A stretch of DNA of 64,000 nt from CANKHA01 sp963750965 (GTDB lineage: Bacteria; Pseudomonadota; Alphaproteobacteria; Rhizobiales; Xanthobacteraceae): the NCBI GenBank assembly GCA_963750965.1, contig CAVVSK010000012.1, positions 62,001-126,000 of the forward strand, in the 5' to 3' direction. The stretch's first letter is position 1; each line of letters starts with the position of its first letter. Below the pieces are notes generated by a model that saw only the letters and a program-made list of their open reading frames with translations, had not been told where the DNA came from and did not search any database. A program made the translations under genes and the position numbers. This document shows, piece by piece, positions 52,353 through 61,910 of this stretch.

Positions 52353-52560
52353 CCAACGCACAGCAGAAATTTCTCTCTTGATAGTTGTTGAAGGTGTTGA
52401 CCCCTCCGCATTCCTCGCCCTTTTAAGGGGGACGACTTGGGCTCCCTCCCTTCCCCCGACGGCGGATAGTTCGGCTTCGGCACTGAAATAATTCGGGTCC
52501 AGCCGGCTGCACAGGGAAAGTCGGGGTCATAGTGCGACAGGTTTAGAACAGAGCAGATCG

Positions 52561-54099
52561 ATGCCTCCCACCACAACCGGCGGTTCGGATTTTTCGCTGC
52601 AAGTGCCGGATGAAGCGGCGATGCATCGCTTGATGCGCGACGTCGCGCTCACGCTGCGGCCGGGCGACCTGATCACGCTCTCGGGTGACCTCGGTGCGGG
52701 CAAGACGACTTTCGCACGCGCGCTCATCCGGTACCTCGCGGGCGATGAGACTATCGAGGTCCCAAGCCCCACCTTCACGCTGATCCAAACCTATGAACTC
52801 GACGACTTCCCTATCGTCCATGCAGACCTGTATCGTTTGGGAGGTTCATCCGAGCTGGTGGAACTTGGCTTCGATGACCTGCCGGAAGACGCCCTGGTGC
52901 TGCTGGAATGGCCGGATCGCGCCACCGATCTTCTGCCGGCCGACCGGCTCGACATTTCCTTCACCATATCGCCGCATCATGGCGACACATTTCGCAATGT
53001 ACGGATCACCGGTTACGGAACATTCGCAGCCCGCGCCGAACGCCTGGCGGCGATCCGCAATTTTCTAGACGAGAACGGATTTGCCGAAGCCGAGCGGCTG
53101 CATCTACAGGGCGATGCATCCACCCGTTTCTATGAACGCCTGATCCTGAATGGCCAGAGCCACATTCTGATGAATGCGCCGCGCCAGGCTGACGGCCCGC
53201 CGGTGCGCGAGGGCAAGCCCTATAGCGCCATCGCGCATTTGGCCGAAGACGTCAGCGCTTTCATCGCCATGTCGAAGGGATTGCGCGGTGCCGGCCTGTC
53301 CGCGCCCTCGATTTATTTCGCCGACAATGAAAAGGGCCTGCTGATCATCGAGGACCTCGGTGAGGAAAAGCTGGTGGAAGGCGAACCCCCGGCGCCGATC
53401 CCGGAGCGTTATGAGGCCGCGGTGGATGTTCTGGTGGCGCTGCACGGCAAGGCGCTTCCGGCCGTGCTGCCAATCTCCCCGCGGGTGGAATATCGCATTC
53501 CGCCCTATGATCCCCAAGCCTTCCTGATCGAGATCGAGTTGTTGCTCGACTGGTATCTGCCGCGCATGGCCGCGACGATTTCGCCCGAGGACCGTGCCGC
53601 CTTCCTCGCGCTCTGGGATGAGGCCCTGCAGCCCGCACTCGCATCGCAGGCCACCTGGGTGTTGCGGGATTTTCATTCGCCCAATCTGCTCTGGCTGCCC
53701 GATCGCGAGGGGATTGCGCGGGTCGGCCTCCTTGATTTCCAGGATGCCGTGCTCGGTCCCCCTGCTTATGACCTCGCCTCGCTGCTGCAGGATGCCCGCG
53801 TGGATGTTTCGGAAGGCCTGGAGATCACGCTGCTTGGCCGCTACGCGCGCATGCGCCGGGAGGCAGACCCAAACTTTGACACCCCCGCTTTTGTGAAAAG
53901 CTACACCACCGTCGCCGCCCAGCGGGCCACAAAGATTCTGGGTATCTTCGCCCGGCTGGATATGCGCGACGGCAAGCCGCAATATTTGCGTCACATGCCC
54001 CGCATATTTGGCTACCTACAGCGTTCGTTGGCGCATCCCTCGCTTGCTCCGCTGCGCGGATGGTATGCGTCGCATGTGCCAACAGTGAAATCGATATGA
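52561..54099 (+). CDS. tsaE: TsaE-phosphotransferase fusion (t6A37 ATPase + AmgK-like sugar kinase)
   Basis: A 512-residue natural fusion. Residues about 1-155 are TsaE, the ATPase of the tRNA t6A37 complex, with Walker A GDLGAGKTTFARALIRYL, PTFTLIQ and LLEWPDR. Residues about 160-510 are an aminoglycoside-phosphotransferase fold with the catalytic HSPNLLWLP loop and LDFQDAVLGPPAYDLASLLQDAR, matching AmgK, the anomeric MurNAc/GlcNAc kinase of peptidoglycan recycling. Both active sites look complete. It overlaps murU by 4 bp, and AmgK and MurU catalyse successive steps. Confidence 0.93.
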   Translation: MPPTTTGGSDFSLQVPDEAAMHRLMRDVALTLRPGDLITLSGDLGAGKTTFARALIRYLAGDETIEVPSPTFTLIQTYELDDFPIVHADLYRLGGSSELVELGFDDLPEDALVLLEWPDRATDLLPADRLDISFTISPHHGDTFRNVRITGYGTFAARAERLAAIRNFLDENGFAEAERLHLQGDASTRFYERLILNGQSHILMNAPRQADGPPVREGKPYSAIAHLAEDVSAFIAMSKGLRGAGLSAPSIYFADNEKGLLIIEDLGEEKLVEGEPPAPIPERYEAAVDVLVALHGKALPAVLPISPRVEYRIPPYDPQAFLIEIELLLDWYLPRMAATISPEDRAAFLALWDEALQPALASQATWVLRDFHSPNLLWLPDREGIARVGLLDFQDAVLGPPAYDLASLLQDARVDVSEGLEITLLGRYARMRREADPNFDTPAFVKSYTTVAAQRATKILGIFARLDMRDGKPQYLRHMPRIFGYLQRSLAHPSLAPLRGWYASHVPTVKSI

Positions 54100-54836
54100 A
54101 GATCACCGTTCCGAAGATCGCGATGCCGAAGCACGCGATCGTGCTGGCCGCGGGCCTGGGCAGCCGCATGCGCGCCTACAATGACGAGTTGCCGAAGCCA
54201 CTGGTGAAAGTAGCCGGCAAGACACTGATCGATTACGCGCTCGACCGGCTCGCCGATGCCGGCGTCGAACAGGCGGTCGTAAACGTGCATTACATGGCCG
54301 ACGCGCTGGAAGCACATCTCGCCAAGCGCACGCGTCCGAAGATCGTGATCTCCGATGAGCGGGACAAATTGCTCGGCACCGGCGGCGGCGTGGTGAAGGC
54401 GCTTGGGCATCTGGGCGACGCGCCCTTTTTTTACATGAATTCCGACACGATGTGGATCGACGGCGTAAAGCCGAACCTGCAACGGCTCACGCAGGCTTTT
54501 GATCCCGCTGATATGGACGCGCTGCTGCTGCTCGCGCCCACCACCACCAGCATCGGCTATGATGCGCGGGGTGATTTCGCCATGAGTGCCGACGGCCGCC
54601 TGCGCCAACGGTCCGAGCGTGAAGTGGTGCCCTTTGCCTATGCCAGCGCGTCGCTGCTCGCGCCGACGCTGTTCAAGGATGCACCCAAGGGCCCGTTTCC
54701 CCTGACGGTGCTGTTCAATCGCGCCGCCGAACAGGGCCGCCTGCATGGGCTGCGCATCGACGGCATCTGGATGCATGTCGGGACGCCCGAAGCGGTGATC
54801 GAGGCCGAGACCGCAATGATGGACAGCGCGGCTTGA
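54096..54836 (+). CDS. murU: N-acetylmuramate-1-phosphate uridylyltransferase MurU
   Basis: A 246-residue nucleotidyltransferase that makes UDP-MurNAc from MurNAc-1-P in the peptidoglycan recycling shortcut. The nucleotide motif is AIVLAAGLGSRMRAYNDELPK; LGTGGGVVKALGHLG and YMNSDTMWIDG are typical. ATG at 54096 overlaps the preceding stop, coupling it to the AmgK domain. Confidence 0.9.
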   Translation: MKITVPKIAMPKHAIVLAAGLGSRMRAYNDELPKPLVKVAGKTLIDYALDRLADAGVEQAVVNVHYMADALEAHLAKRTRPKIVISDERDKLLGTGGGVVKALGHLGDAPFFYMNSDTMWIDGVKPNLQRLTQAFDPADMDALLLLAPTTTSIGYDARGDFAMSADGRLRQRSEREVVPFAYASASLLAPTLFKDAPKGPFPLTVLFNRAAEQGRLHGLRIDGIWMHVGTPEAVIEAETAMMDSAA

Positions 54837-54876
54837 GCATTATGTGTCGGGCCGAGCCGCCGTGTATGGTTGCGGT

Positions 54877-57800
54877 ATGCCGAATCCCCCGCGCGTCTTT
54901 ACCATTCCGGCCGCCACGCCCTTCCTGCCGACTGTTATCAAAGCCTTGATCGATGGCCGGCTGGTGAATGGTTTTGCGCCTGGCGCCGACCCGCTCGCGC
55001 TTGCAACTGCAACGCTCTATCTGCCGACCCGCCGTGCGACGCGGCTGGCACGTGATGTTTTCCTCGACGTGCTCGGCACCGAGGCGGCGATCCTGCCGCG
55101 CATCGTGGCCATTGGGGATGTCGATGAGGACGAGATCGCCTTCGACGAAGCAGGCCGCGGCGATTTCGGCGCCACGCTGGACGTAGCGGAGGCGCTAGGC
55201 GGGCTGGAGCGGCGGCTGCTGCTCGCCACGCTGGTTACGACCTGGGCCACCACCATCGCGCCAAGCAAAAAGGGCGAAGCGCCGCTGATCGCCAATAATC
55301 CGGCAGCGGCGCTGGCGCTGGCCGACGATCTCGCCCGGCTGATGGACGATCTGGCAACGCGGCAGGTGCCGTTCGAACAGCTCGATGCCCTGGTGCCGAA
55401 AGAGGTGGACGACTATTGGCAGATCACGCTGCGTTTCCTGAAAATCGCACGCGAAGCGTGGCCGGCAATCCTCGCGGAAAAAGGCAAGATCGAGCCGGCG
55501 GCGCGGCGTGTTCACCTAATCAAGGCGGAAGCCGAGCGGCTGGCGCGCAGCAAGGGCCCGGTGGTGGCCGCAGGCTCCACCGGCTCGATTCCCGCCACAG
55601 CAGAATTGCTCGCCACCATCGCCGGCCTGCCGCAGGGTGCGGTGGTATTGCCCGGGCTCGACACCGATCTCGACCCGGCCTCTTGGGAAAAAATCAGCGG
55701 CGACGTCGAACAGAATCTTCCGCCCGCTGCCGGCCATGCGCAATTTGCCATGCACAGCTTGCTCAAGCGCATCGGCATCCTGCGCGATGCGGTGACGGTG
55801 CTGGCGGAACCTGCAGCGCATGGGCGCGAACGCGTTGTCTCGGAAGCATTGCGTCCAGCCGCGACAACGCAGCTCTGGCAGCAAAAGTTGATGGCGCCGG
55901 ATTTCGCACAGCGGGCCGACTTGGCGCTGTCTTCGATTAGCGTGATCGAAGCGGCCAATGCGGAAGAGGAAGCGCTCGCCGCAGCGGTAGCGCTGCGCGA
56001 GGCGGTGGAAATGCCGGGCGTGACAGCGGCGCTGGCCACGCCCGACCGCGCGCTGGCGCGGCGCGTGCTGGCCGCTCTGGCGCGCTGGAATGTGACCGTG
56101 AATGACTCCGGCGGCGATGCACTACCGGACACGCCCGCCGGCGTTTTCGCGCGGCTTACCGCCGACGCCGCGCTCGGCGGCCTTGCGCCGGTGACGCTGC
56201 TGGCTTTGCTCAAGCACCCGCTGTTGCGGCTGGGCGCGGGAGAAAACGCGCATACCGACGCTGTTACCGCGCTGGAACTGGCGGTGCTGCGCGGGCCGCG
56301 ACCGAAGCCCGGCACCGAAGGATTGGTGCATGCGCTGAAGAATTTTCGCGCCCAGCGCGGCACGCTTTACCGCAGCGATCCGCGCAAGCAGCTGTCGGAT
56401 GCGGAACTCGACTTGGCAGATGAATTGGCGCGCAGGCTCGCCGCTGCGCTGGCGCCGCTGGAGAAATTGCCGCGCGCAACGGTGTCTTTCCCCGAAATCG
56501 CCATTTGCCACCGCAAAGCCGTTGAAGAACTCAGCACCGGAAAAGATGGCAAAGCCGCTGCCTTTGCGGGCGCCGACGGCAACGCGCTCGCCTTGGCCTT
56601 CGATGAGATCGCCGAACACGCTGCGGCGGCATCCTTCAGCATGACGCCCGCCGACTATCCAGATTTCTTCCAGGCGGCGATTTCCGACCGCGTTGTGCGG
56701 CGGCCCGACCGGCCCGGTACGCGCGTGCATATCTACGGCCTCCTAGAAGCGAGGTTGCAGAATGTCGATCGCCTGGTGCTGGGTGGTCTGGTCGAAGGCG
56801 TCTGGCCGCCGGAAACTCGCAGCGATCCCTGGCTTAACCGGCCGATGCGCCACGAGCTTGGCCTCGATCTGCCCGAACGGCGCATCGGCCTGTCCGCCCA
56901 CGACTTCGCGCAATCGCTCGGCGCCAAGGAAGTGATCCTCACTCGGGCCGCCAAGCTTTCCGGCGCGCCGACGGTCGCGTCGCGCTTCATGCAGCGTCTG
57001 CAGGCGGTGGCAGGCGAAGAGCGCTGGAAAGCGGCGCTGTCACGCGGCAACAAATATCTGCATTGGGCGCGCGCTCTGGATCAGCCGGAGATGACGCCGA
57101 AATCTGCTCCGCGCCCGCTACCGAAGCCGGTGGTGGAGTTGCGCCCAAAATCCCTGTCGGTTACGGAAATCGAGCTTTTGCTGCGCGATCCTTACTCGAT
57201 TTATGCGCGCCATGTTCTACGCTTGCAGCCGCTCGATGCGGTTGATACCCCGCCCGGCGCGCGCGACCGCGGCACGGTGATCCACGAGGCGATCGGCGCC
57301 TTCACCGAGCACTACAAAAACGCCCTGCCCGCCGATCCTCTGGAAGAGCTGCTGCGGCTAGGCAGAGAAGGTTTTGCCAAGCTGGAGGATTTTCCTGATG
57401 CACGCGCCTTCTGGTGGCCGCGATTCCAGCGCGTGGCGCGCTGGTTCGTCGATTTTGAGCGAGAGCGTCGCGCCAACCTCACCAAGCTCGACGCCGAGGT
57501 GGGAGCTGAGCTTGAGATTCCGATCGGCAATGAGGTTTTCAAATTACGCACGCGCGCTGATCGGATCGAGCATCTCGACGATGGACGCTACGCCATCCTC
57601 GACTACAAGACGGGGCAAGTGCCAACCGCGCCGCAGGTCAAGACCGGTCTATCGCCGCAGCTGACGCTGGAAGGCGCGATCCTGCGCGCCGGATGCTTTG
57701 AGGGCATTCCGCAAGGCGCCTCCATCGCCGAATACACCTATGTGGCATTGCGCGGCGGCGAGCCGCCCGGCGAACCGCGGCCGATTATCTGGAAGGACAC

Positions 57801-58002
57801 GACGCCGGATGCCGAGGCCGACAAGGCTTTGGCGCGCCTGAAAGCCGTGTTGCTCAGATTTGCGGATGCCGATACCGGCTATGCATCGCGCGAGCGCCCA
57901 ATGTTCATGGGCCGCGGCGGCGGCGATTACGACCATCTCGCACGCGTGCGGGAATGGTCGCTCTCGGGCGGCGTCGCGGACGAGGAGGGAGACGTCGAAT
58001 GA
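54877..58002 (+). CDS. addB: Double-strand break repair protein AddB
   Basis: Nuclease/helicase-like subunit of the AddAB (RecBCD-type) complex, alphaproteobacterial form; 1041 residues from the ATG at 54877 (MPNPPRVFTIPAATPFLP). C-terminal PD-(D/E)XK nuclease motif: YAILDYKTGQVP, near residue 905. Its stop overlaps the addA start (ATGA). The preceding gene murU ends 40 bp upstream. Confidence 0.94.
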   Translation: MPNPPRVFTIPAATPFLPTVIKALIDGRLVNGFAPGADPLALATATLYLPTRRATRLARDVFLDVLGTEAAILPRIVAIGDVDEDEIAFDEAGRGDFGATLDVAEALGGLERRLLLATLVTTWATTIAPSKKGEAPLIANNPAAALALADDLARLMDDLATRQVPFEQLDALVPKEVDDYWQITLRFLKIAREAWPAILAEKGKIEPAARRVHLIKAEAERLARSKGPVVAAGSTGSIPATAELLATIAGLPQGAVVLPGLDTDLDPASWEKISGDVEQNLPPAAGHAQFAMHSLLKRIGILRDAVTVLAEPAAHGRERVVSEALRPAATTQLWQQKLMAPDFAQRADLALSSISVIEAANAEEEALAAAVALREAVEMPGVTAALATPDRALARRVLAALARWNVTVNDSGGDALPDTPAGVFARLTADAALGGLAPVTLLALLKHPLLRLGAGENAHTDAVTALELAVLRGPRPKPGTEGLVHALKNFRAQRGTLYRSDPRKQLSDAELDLADELARRLAAALAPLEKLPRATVSFPEIAICHRKAVEELSTGKDGKAAAFAGADGNALALAFDEIAEHAAAASFSMTPADYPDFFQAAISDRVVRRPDRPGTRVHIYGLLEARLQNVDRLVLGGLVEGVWPPETRSDPWLNRPMRHELGLDLPERRIGLSAHDFAQSLGAKEVILTRAAKLSGAPTVASRFMQRLQAVAGEERWKAALSRGNKYLHWARALDQPEMTPKSAPRPLPKPVVELRPKSLSVTEIELLLRDPYSIYARHVLRLQPLDAVDTPPGARDRGTVIHEAIGAFTEHYKNALPADPLEELLRLGREGFAKLEDFPDARAFWWPRFQRVARWFVDFERERRANLTKLDAEVGAELEIPIGNEVFKLRTRADRIEHLDDGRYAILDYKTGQVPTAPQVKTGLSPQLTLEGAILRAGCFEGIPQGASIAEYTYVALRGGEPPGEPRPIIWKDTTPDAEADKALARLKAVLLRFADADTGYASRERPMFMGRGGGDYDHLARVREWSLSGGVADEEGDVE

Positions 58003-61000
58003 CCGAACGCGTCGTCCCCGAGGCCCTCATTACCAAACAGCACGACGCGTCGAATCCCGGCGTGTCCGCCTGGGTCTCCGCCAATGCAGGCGCCGGCAAG
58101 ACACATGTGCTGGCGCAGCGCGTCGTTCGCCTGCTGTTGGAGGGCACCAGGCCGGAAAAAATCCTCTGCCTCACCTTCACCAAGGCTGCAGCGGCCAATA
58201 TGGCCAACCGCATCTTCGAGACGCTTGGCGGCTGGACCTCGCTCGATGATGAAAAACTCGATGCAGAAATCCGCCAGACCGGCACGAAGGCCATCGGCGC
58301 AAACCTTCGGCAAAAAGCGCGGCAGCTTTTCGCGTTGGCGCTGGAGACGCCGGGCGGTCTGAAGGTGCAGACCATTCACGCCTTCTGCACGAAACTGCTG
58401 CAACAGTTTCCGTTCGAGGCCAATGTGCCGGCGCATTTCAGCGTGCTGGAAGAAACGCAGCAGCAGCAGTTATTGGAGCAGATCCGTCGGGAAGTGTTGC
58501 TGAAAGCAGCGAATGCCGCGGATAGCGACACCGGGCGGGCACTGACCGCGATTATTCCGATTTGCAGTGATTTTGTATTCCAGAACGCGCTGAACGAAGC
58601 CATCCGCAAGCGCGGCGCCATCTCGCAATGGCTGGATGCGGCCGGCGGCATCGAGCCCGCCATGGCGCAGCTTTCGCTCGCGCTTGGCATCGAGCCGGAC
58701 GACACGCTGGAGGCGGTGGAAACCGCCATCGTCGATGGTCCTCATCTGCCGTCAAATTACTGGGCATCCGCCGCGGAGATTTGTGCCGCAAGTTCTTCTG
58801 CAGATCAGAGACAGGCGCGGCGACTGCTCGCTGCAGCAGCGGCCAACGGCAATACGCGGGTGCTGACCTATCTGGAAATCTTCTTCACGGACAAAAACGA
58901 GCTGCGCAGCTCCATTGTTACCGGTCCATTGGCAAAAAAAAATCCGGAGCTGGCGCAGCGCTTCGCCGACGAGCATCAACGGGTAGGAGGCCTGTGCGAA
59001 CAACGCCGGGCGGTCCTGGCCCGCGACCGCACCCGCGCGCTGCTTACCTTGGCAATGGACGTAGTCGATCGCTATCAGGCGGAGAAGAATCGCCGCGGCT
59101 TGCTCGATTACGACGACCTCATCGCCCGCACCCGCGAACTGCTCGCCGGCACCGAAGCTGCCTGGGTGCACTACAAGCTGGATCTCGGCATTGATCACAT
59201 CCTGATCGATGAAGCGCAGGACACCAGCCCCGCGCAGTGGGACATCATCAAGCGCTTTGTTTCCGAATTCACCGCCGGCGCCGGCGCCCGCAGTGGTGTC
59301 GAACGAACGGTTTTTGCCGTGGGCGACGAGAAGCAATCGATCTTTTCATTCCAGGGCGCAGTGCCCGTCGCCTTTGATGAGATGCGCCGCTTCTTTGAAA
59401 AAGCGCATAAAGACGCCGGAAAGACATTTCTTCCTGTCCCGCTGCAACACTCCTTCCGCTCCGTGCCTGCGGTCCTGCAGGCAGTCGATACGGTTTTCAA
59501 CCAGCCCCTTGCCTTTAAGGGCCTGACTTTCGTCGAGACGGCCACCGTGCATGAGGCCGTGCGCGCGGCGTCGCCTGGCCTGGTCGAGCTATGGGATCTC
59601 ATCGAGCCGGAGGAGAAGGACGAGGTCGATCCCTGGGATGCGCCATTCGACCTTGTCACGGCGACCAGCCCGCGGGTGAAACTGGCGCGGCAGATCGCTG
59701 GCGTCGTGAAGACATGGCGCGCGCGCGGAGATCTTGTGGGCGATTTCCCCAACCGTCACCCGGTCCGCGCAGGCGACATCCTGATCCTGGTGCGGCAGCG
59801 CGGGCCGTTATTCGAAGCCATCATCCGTGCGCTGAAGAATGCCGGCGTTCCGGTGGCGGGCGCGGATCGCCTCGTGCTCAGCGAACATATCGCGATCATG
59901 GATCTGCTGACGCTGGCCGATGTCGTGCTGCATCCGCGCGACGATCTCGCCTTGGCGACGATTCTGAAAAGCCCCTTGTTTGGCCTCTGTGAGGATGACC
60001 TGCTGGCGCTGGCCGCGCCGCGCAAGGCCACGCTGCGCGCCGCCTTGCGCCGGCAGCGAGCGGATCTGGCGGACAAGCTCGACGACATCGGACGGTCGGC
60101 GCGTCACTGCACGCCTTTTTCGTTTTACGCCGAGCTCCTTGGGGCCAAGGGCGGGCGCAAAGCATTCCTGTCGCGGCTGGGGCTCGAGGCCAATGACGCT
60201 CTCGACGAATTCCTCACACTCGCGCTGGACTACGAGTCACGCGAGACGCCATCGCTGCAAGGCTTTGTCGCCTGGCTGCGCACCGCTTCCGCTGCGGTGA
60301 AGCGCGATATGGAAATGGCGCGTGACGAAGTGCGGGTGATGACGGCACATGGCGCCAAAGGCCTGGAGGCTCCGATCGTGATCCTCGCCGACACCACGAC
60401 CTTGCCGGCCGGGCCGCCGCATTTACAGCCGCGGCTCCTCGATTTGCGTGCACAGAATGCTGCACCCGATACCCCCAACTGCATCGTCTGGGTGCCGCGC
60501 AAGGTAGACGACGTCGGCGCAACAGGCCTCGCGCGGGCAAAGTTTATCCGCGAAGCCGAGGATGAGCACCGGCGCCTGCTCTATGTGGCCATGACGCGGG
60601 CGGCAGACCGGCTCGTGATCTGCGGCGCGGTCGGGGAAAAGGTCATGCCTCCAGGCTGCTGGTACGACCTTGTGCGGCAAGGGCTGGAAGGCGCCGGCGT
60701 TCTTACGGAAGAACCGGCAGACTTTGGTACGGAAACCGTAAAACGTTTCCGCAAATTCCAGCATGTGAGCGAAGCCGGAACAGCAACGTCGTTACCCGCT
60801 GCCGACGAGGCGCTGCCGTCCTGGCTGCGGCACATCGCGCCGGCGGACGCCGAAGCGCTGAAGCCGATCACGCCATCGATGTTTTACGACCAGCAGACAC
60901 CGCTTGCGTTCACCGCCACGGGCGAAGGAAGAGAAAAGGCACTCGCACGCGGCAATCTCGTGCATCGCCTGATGCAGTCGCTTCCTGAGCTGCTGCCCGA

Positions 61001-61445
61001 ATGGCGCGAGAACGCGGCGAAACGCTATCTTGCGCGCAACGCCAAGGAATTTTCCAGCGCCGAACGCGAGGCTCTGCTCACGAAGGTGCTGGCCATGCTA
61101 GACGACAAGCGCTTTGCCGAATTGTTCCTGCCGGGCAGCCGTGCTGAGGTCCCGGTTGTCGGGCGCTTAGCCGGACGTCCGCTGTCGGGTCAGGTGGACC
61201 GCCTCGTGGTGACGCCGCGCGCGGTGCTGATCGGCGATTACAAGACCAACAGTCCGGCTCCGCGGCGGCTCGAGGACGTCCCGGAGGCCTATGTCACGCA
61301 GCTTGCGCTCTATCGCGCGGTGCTGCGGAAACTCTACCCGGACCGGACCGTCCGAGCGGCTCTGATCTGGACGGAAACACCGGAAATCATGGAGATTCCG
61401 GGCCCCAGGCTGGATGCGGCGACCACCGTCCATGACATACCTTGA
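57999..61445 (+). CDS. addA: Double-strand break repair helicase AddA
   Basis: UvrD-like helicase-nuclease subunit of AddAB; 1148 residues. Walker A NAGAGKTHVLAQRVVRLLL near residue 25, DEAQDTSPAQW (motif II), HGAKGLEAPIVILADTT and LLYVAMTRAADRLVICG helicase motifs, and the C-terminal nuclease GQVDRLVV / LIGDYKTN. The start overlaps the addB stop. Confidence 0.96.
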   Translation: MTERVVPEALITKQHDASNPGVSAWVSANAGAGKTHVLAQRVVRLLLEGTRPEKILCLTFTKAAAANMANRIFETLGGWTSLDDEKLDAEIRQTGTKAIGANLRQKARQLFALALETPGGLKVQTIHAFCTKLLQQFPFEANVPAHFSVLEETQQQQLLEQIRREVLLKAANAADSDTGRALTAIIPICSDFVFQNALNEAIRKRGAISQWLDAAGGIEPAMAQLSLALGIEPDDTLEAVETAIVDGPHLPSNYWASAAEICAASSSADQRQARRLLAAAAANGNTRVLTYLEIFFTDKNELRSSIVTGPLAKKNPELAQRFADEHQRVGGLCEQRRAVLARDRTRALLTLAMDVVDRYQAEKNRRGLLDYDDLIARTRELLAGTEAAWVHYKLDLGIDHILIDEAQDTSPAQWDIIKRFVSEFTAGAGARSGVERTVFAVGDEKQSIFSFQGAVPVAFDEMRRFFEKAHKDAGKTFLPVPLQHSFRSVPAVLQAVDTVFNQPLAFKGLTFVETATVHEAVRAASPGLVELWDLIEPEEKDEVDPWDAPFDLVTATSPRVKLARQIAGVVKTWRARGDLVGDFPNRHPVRAGDILILVRQRGPLFEAIIRALKNAGVPVAGADRLVLSEHIAIMDLLTLADVVLHPRDDLALATILKSPLFGLCEDDLLALAAPRKATLRAALRRQRADLADKLDDIGRSARHCTPFSFYAELLGAKGGRKAFLSRLGLEANDALDEFLTLALDYESRETPSLQGFVAWLRTASAAVKRDMEMARDEVRVMTAHGAKGLEAPIVILADTTTLPAGPPHLQPRLLDLRAQNAAPDTPNCIVWVPRKVDDVGATGLARAKFIREAEDEHRRLLYVAMTRAADRLVICGAVGEKVMPPGCWYDLVRQGLEGAGVLTEEPADFGTETVKRFRKFQHVSEAGTATSLPAADEALPSWLRHIAPADAEALKPITPSMFYDQQTPLAFTATGEGREKALARGNLVHRLMQSLPELLPEWRENAAKRYLARNAKEFSSAEREALLTKVLAMLDDKRFAELFLPGSRAEVPVVGRLAGRPLSGQVDRLVVTPRAVLIGDYKTNSPAPRRLEDVPEAYVTQLALYRAVLRKLYPDRTVRAALIWTETPEIMEIPGPRLDAATTVHDIP

Positions 61446-61524
61446 CGCTCCGCCCCCGCGTTCATACGTTTCATTTCTCTCATTTGGCGGCGTCAAATTC
61501 GCCCGCAATTCGAAGGAAATCCCC

Positions 61525-61845
61525 ATGGCCGTTGGTAAGGTATCTGATTCAACTTTTGAGAACGACGTATTGAAGGCAGGCGGCCCGGTCGTCGTGGATT
61601 TCTGGGCAGAATGGTGCGGCCCGTGCCGGCAGATCGGGCCGGCGTTGGAGGAGATTTCCACCGCGCTCAACGGCAAGGTAACGATCGTGAAGCTGAACGT
61701 CGATGAGAATCCGGCAACGGCGGCGAAATACGGAATCATGTCGATTCCCACACTGATGCTGTTCAAGAATGGCGAACTAGCTTCGCGCCAGGTCGGGGCG
61801 GCGCCAAAGGCCAAGCTGGAGCAGTGGATCACTGCCGCGGTGTAA
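61525..61845 (+). CDS. trxA: Thioredoxin
   Basis: A 106-residue thioredoxin, the cytosolic disulfide reductant. Active site WCGPC within DFWAEWCGPCRQIGPALEEI and the cis-Pro segment MSIPTLMLFKNG. ATG at 61525 follows GGAAAT 5-10 nt upstream. It lies 79 bp after addA. A terminator follows. Confidence 0.97.
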   Translation: MAVGKVSDSTFENDVLKAGGPVVVDFWAEWCGPCRQIGPALEEISTALNGKVTIVKLNVDENPATAAKYGIMSIPTLMLFKNGELASRQVGAAPKAKLEQWITAAV

Positions 61846-61872
61846 CTCCGCGCCTGCAACAAAAATACTTTG

Positions 61873-61895
61873 ACGGCCGGCGAAATGCCGGCCGT
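61873..61895 (+). terminator. Terminator hairpin after trxA
   Basis: A perfect 9-bp stem (ACGGCCGGC / GCCGGCCGT) with loop GAAAT; only a short T-run (TTTG) follows, so the hairpin is strong but the tail weak. It lies 28 bp after the trxA stop and just before the ligase gene. Confidence 0.75.
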
Positions 61896-61910
61896 TTGCG
61901 TTAGGCAATC

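Noticed and set aside
52405..52440. Terminator between divL and tsaE (CCCTTTTAAGGG)
   Set aside because: Very short stem with a 2-nt loop and no T-run; insufficient support.
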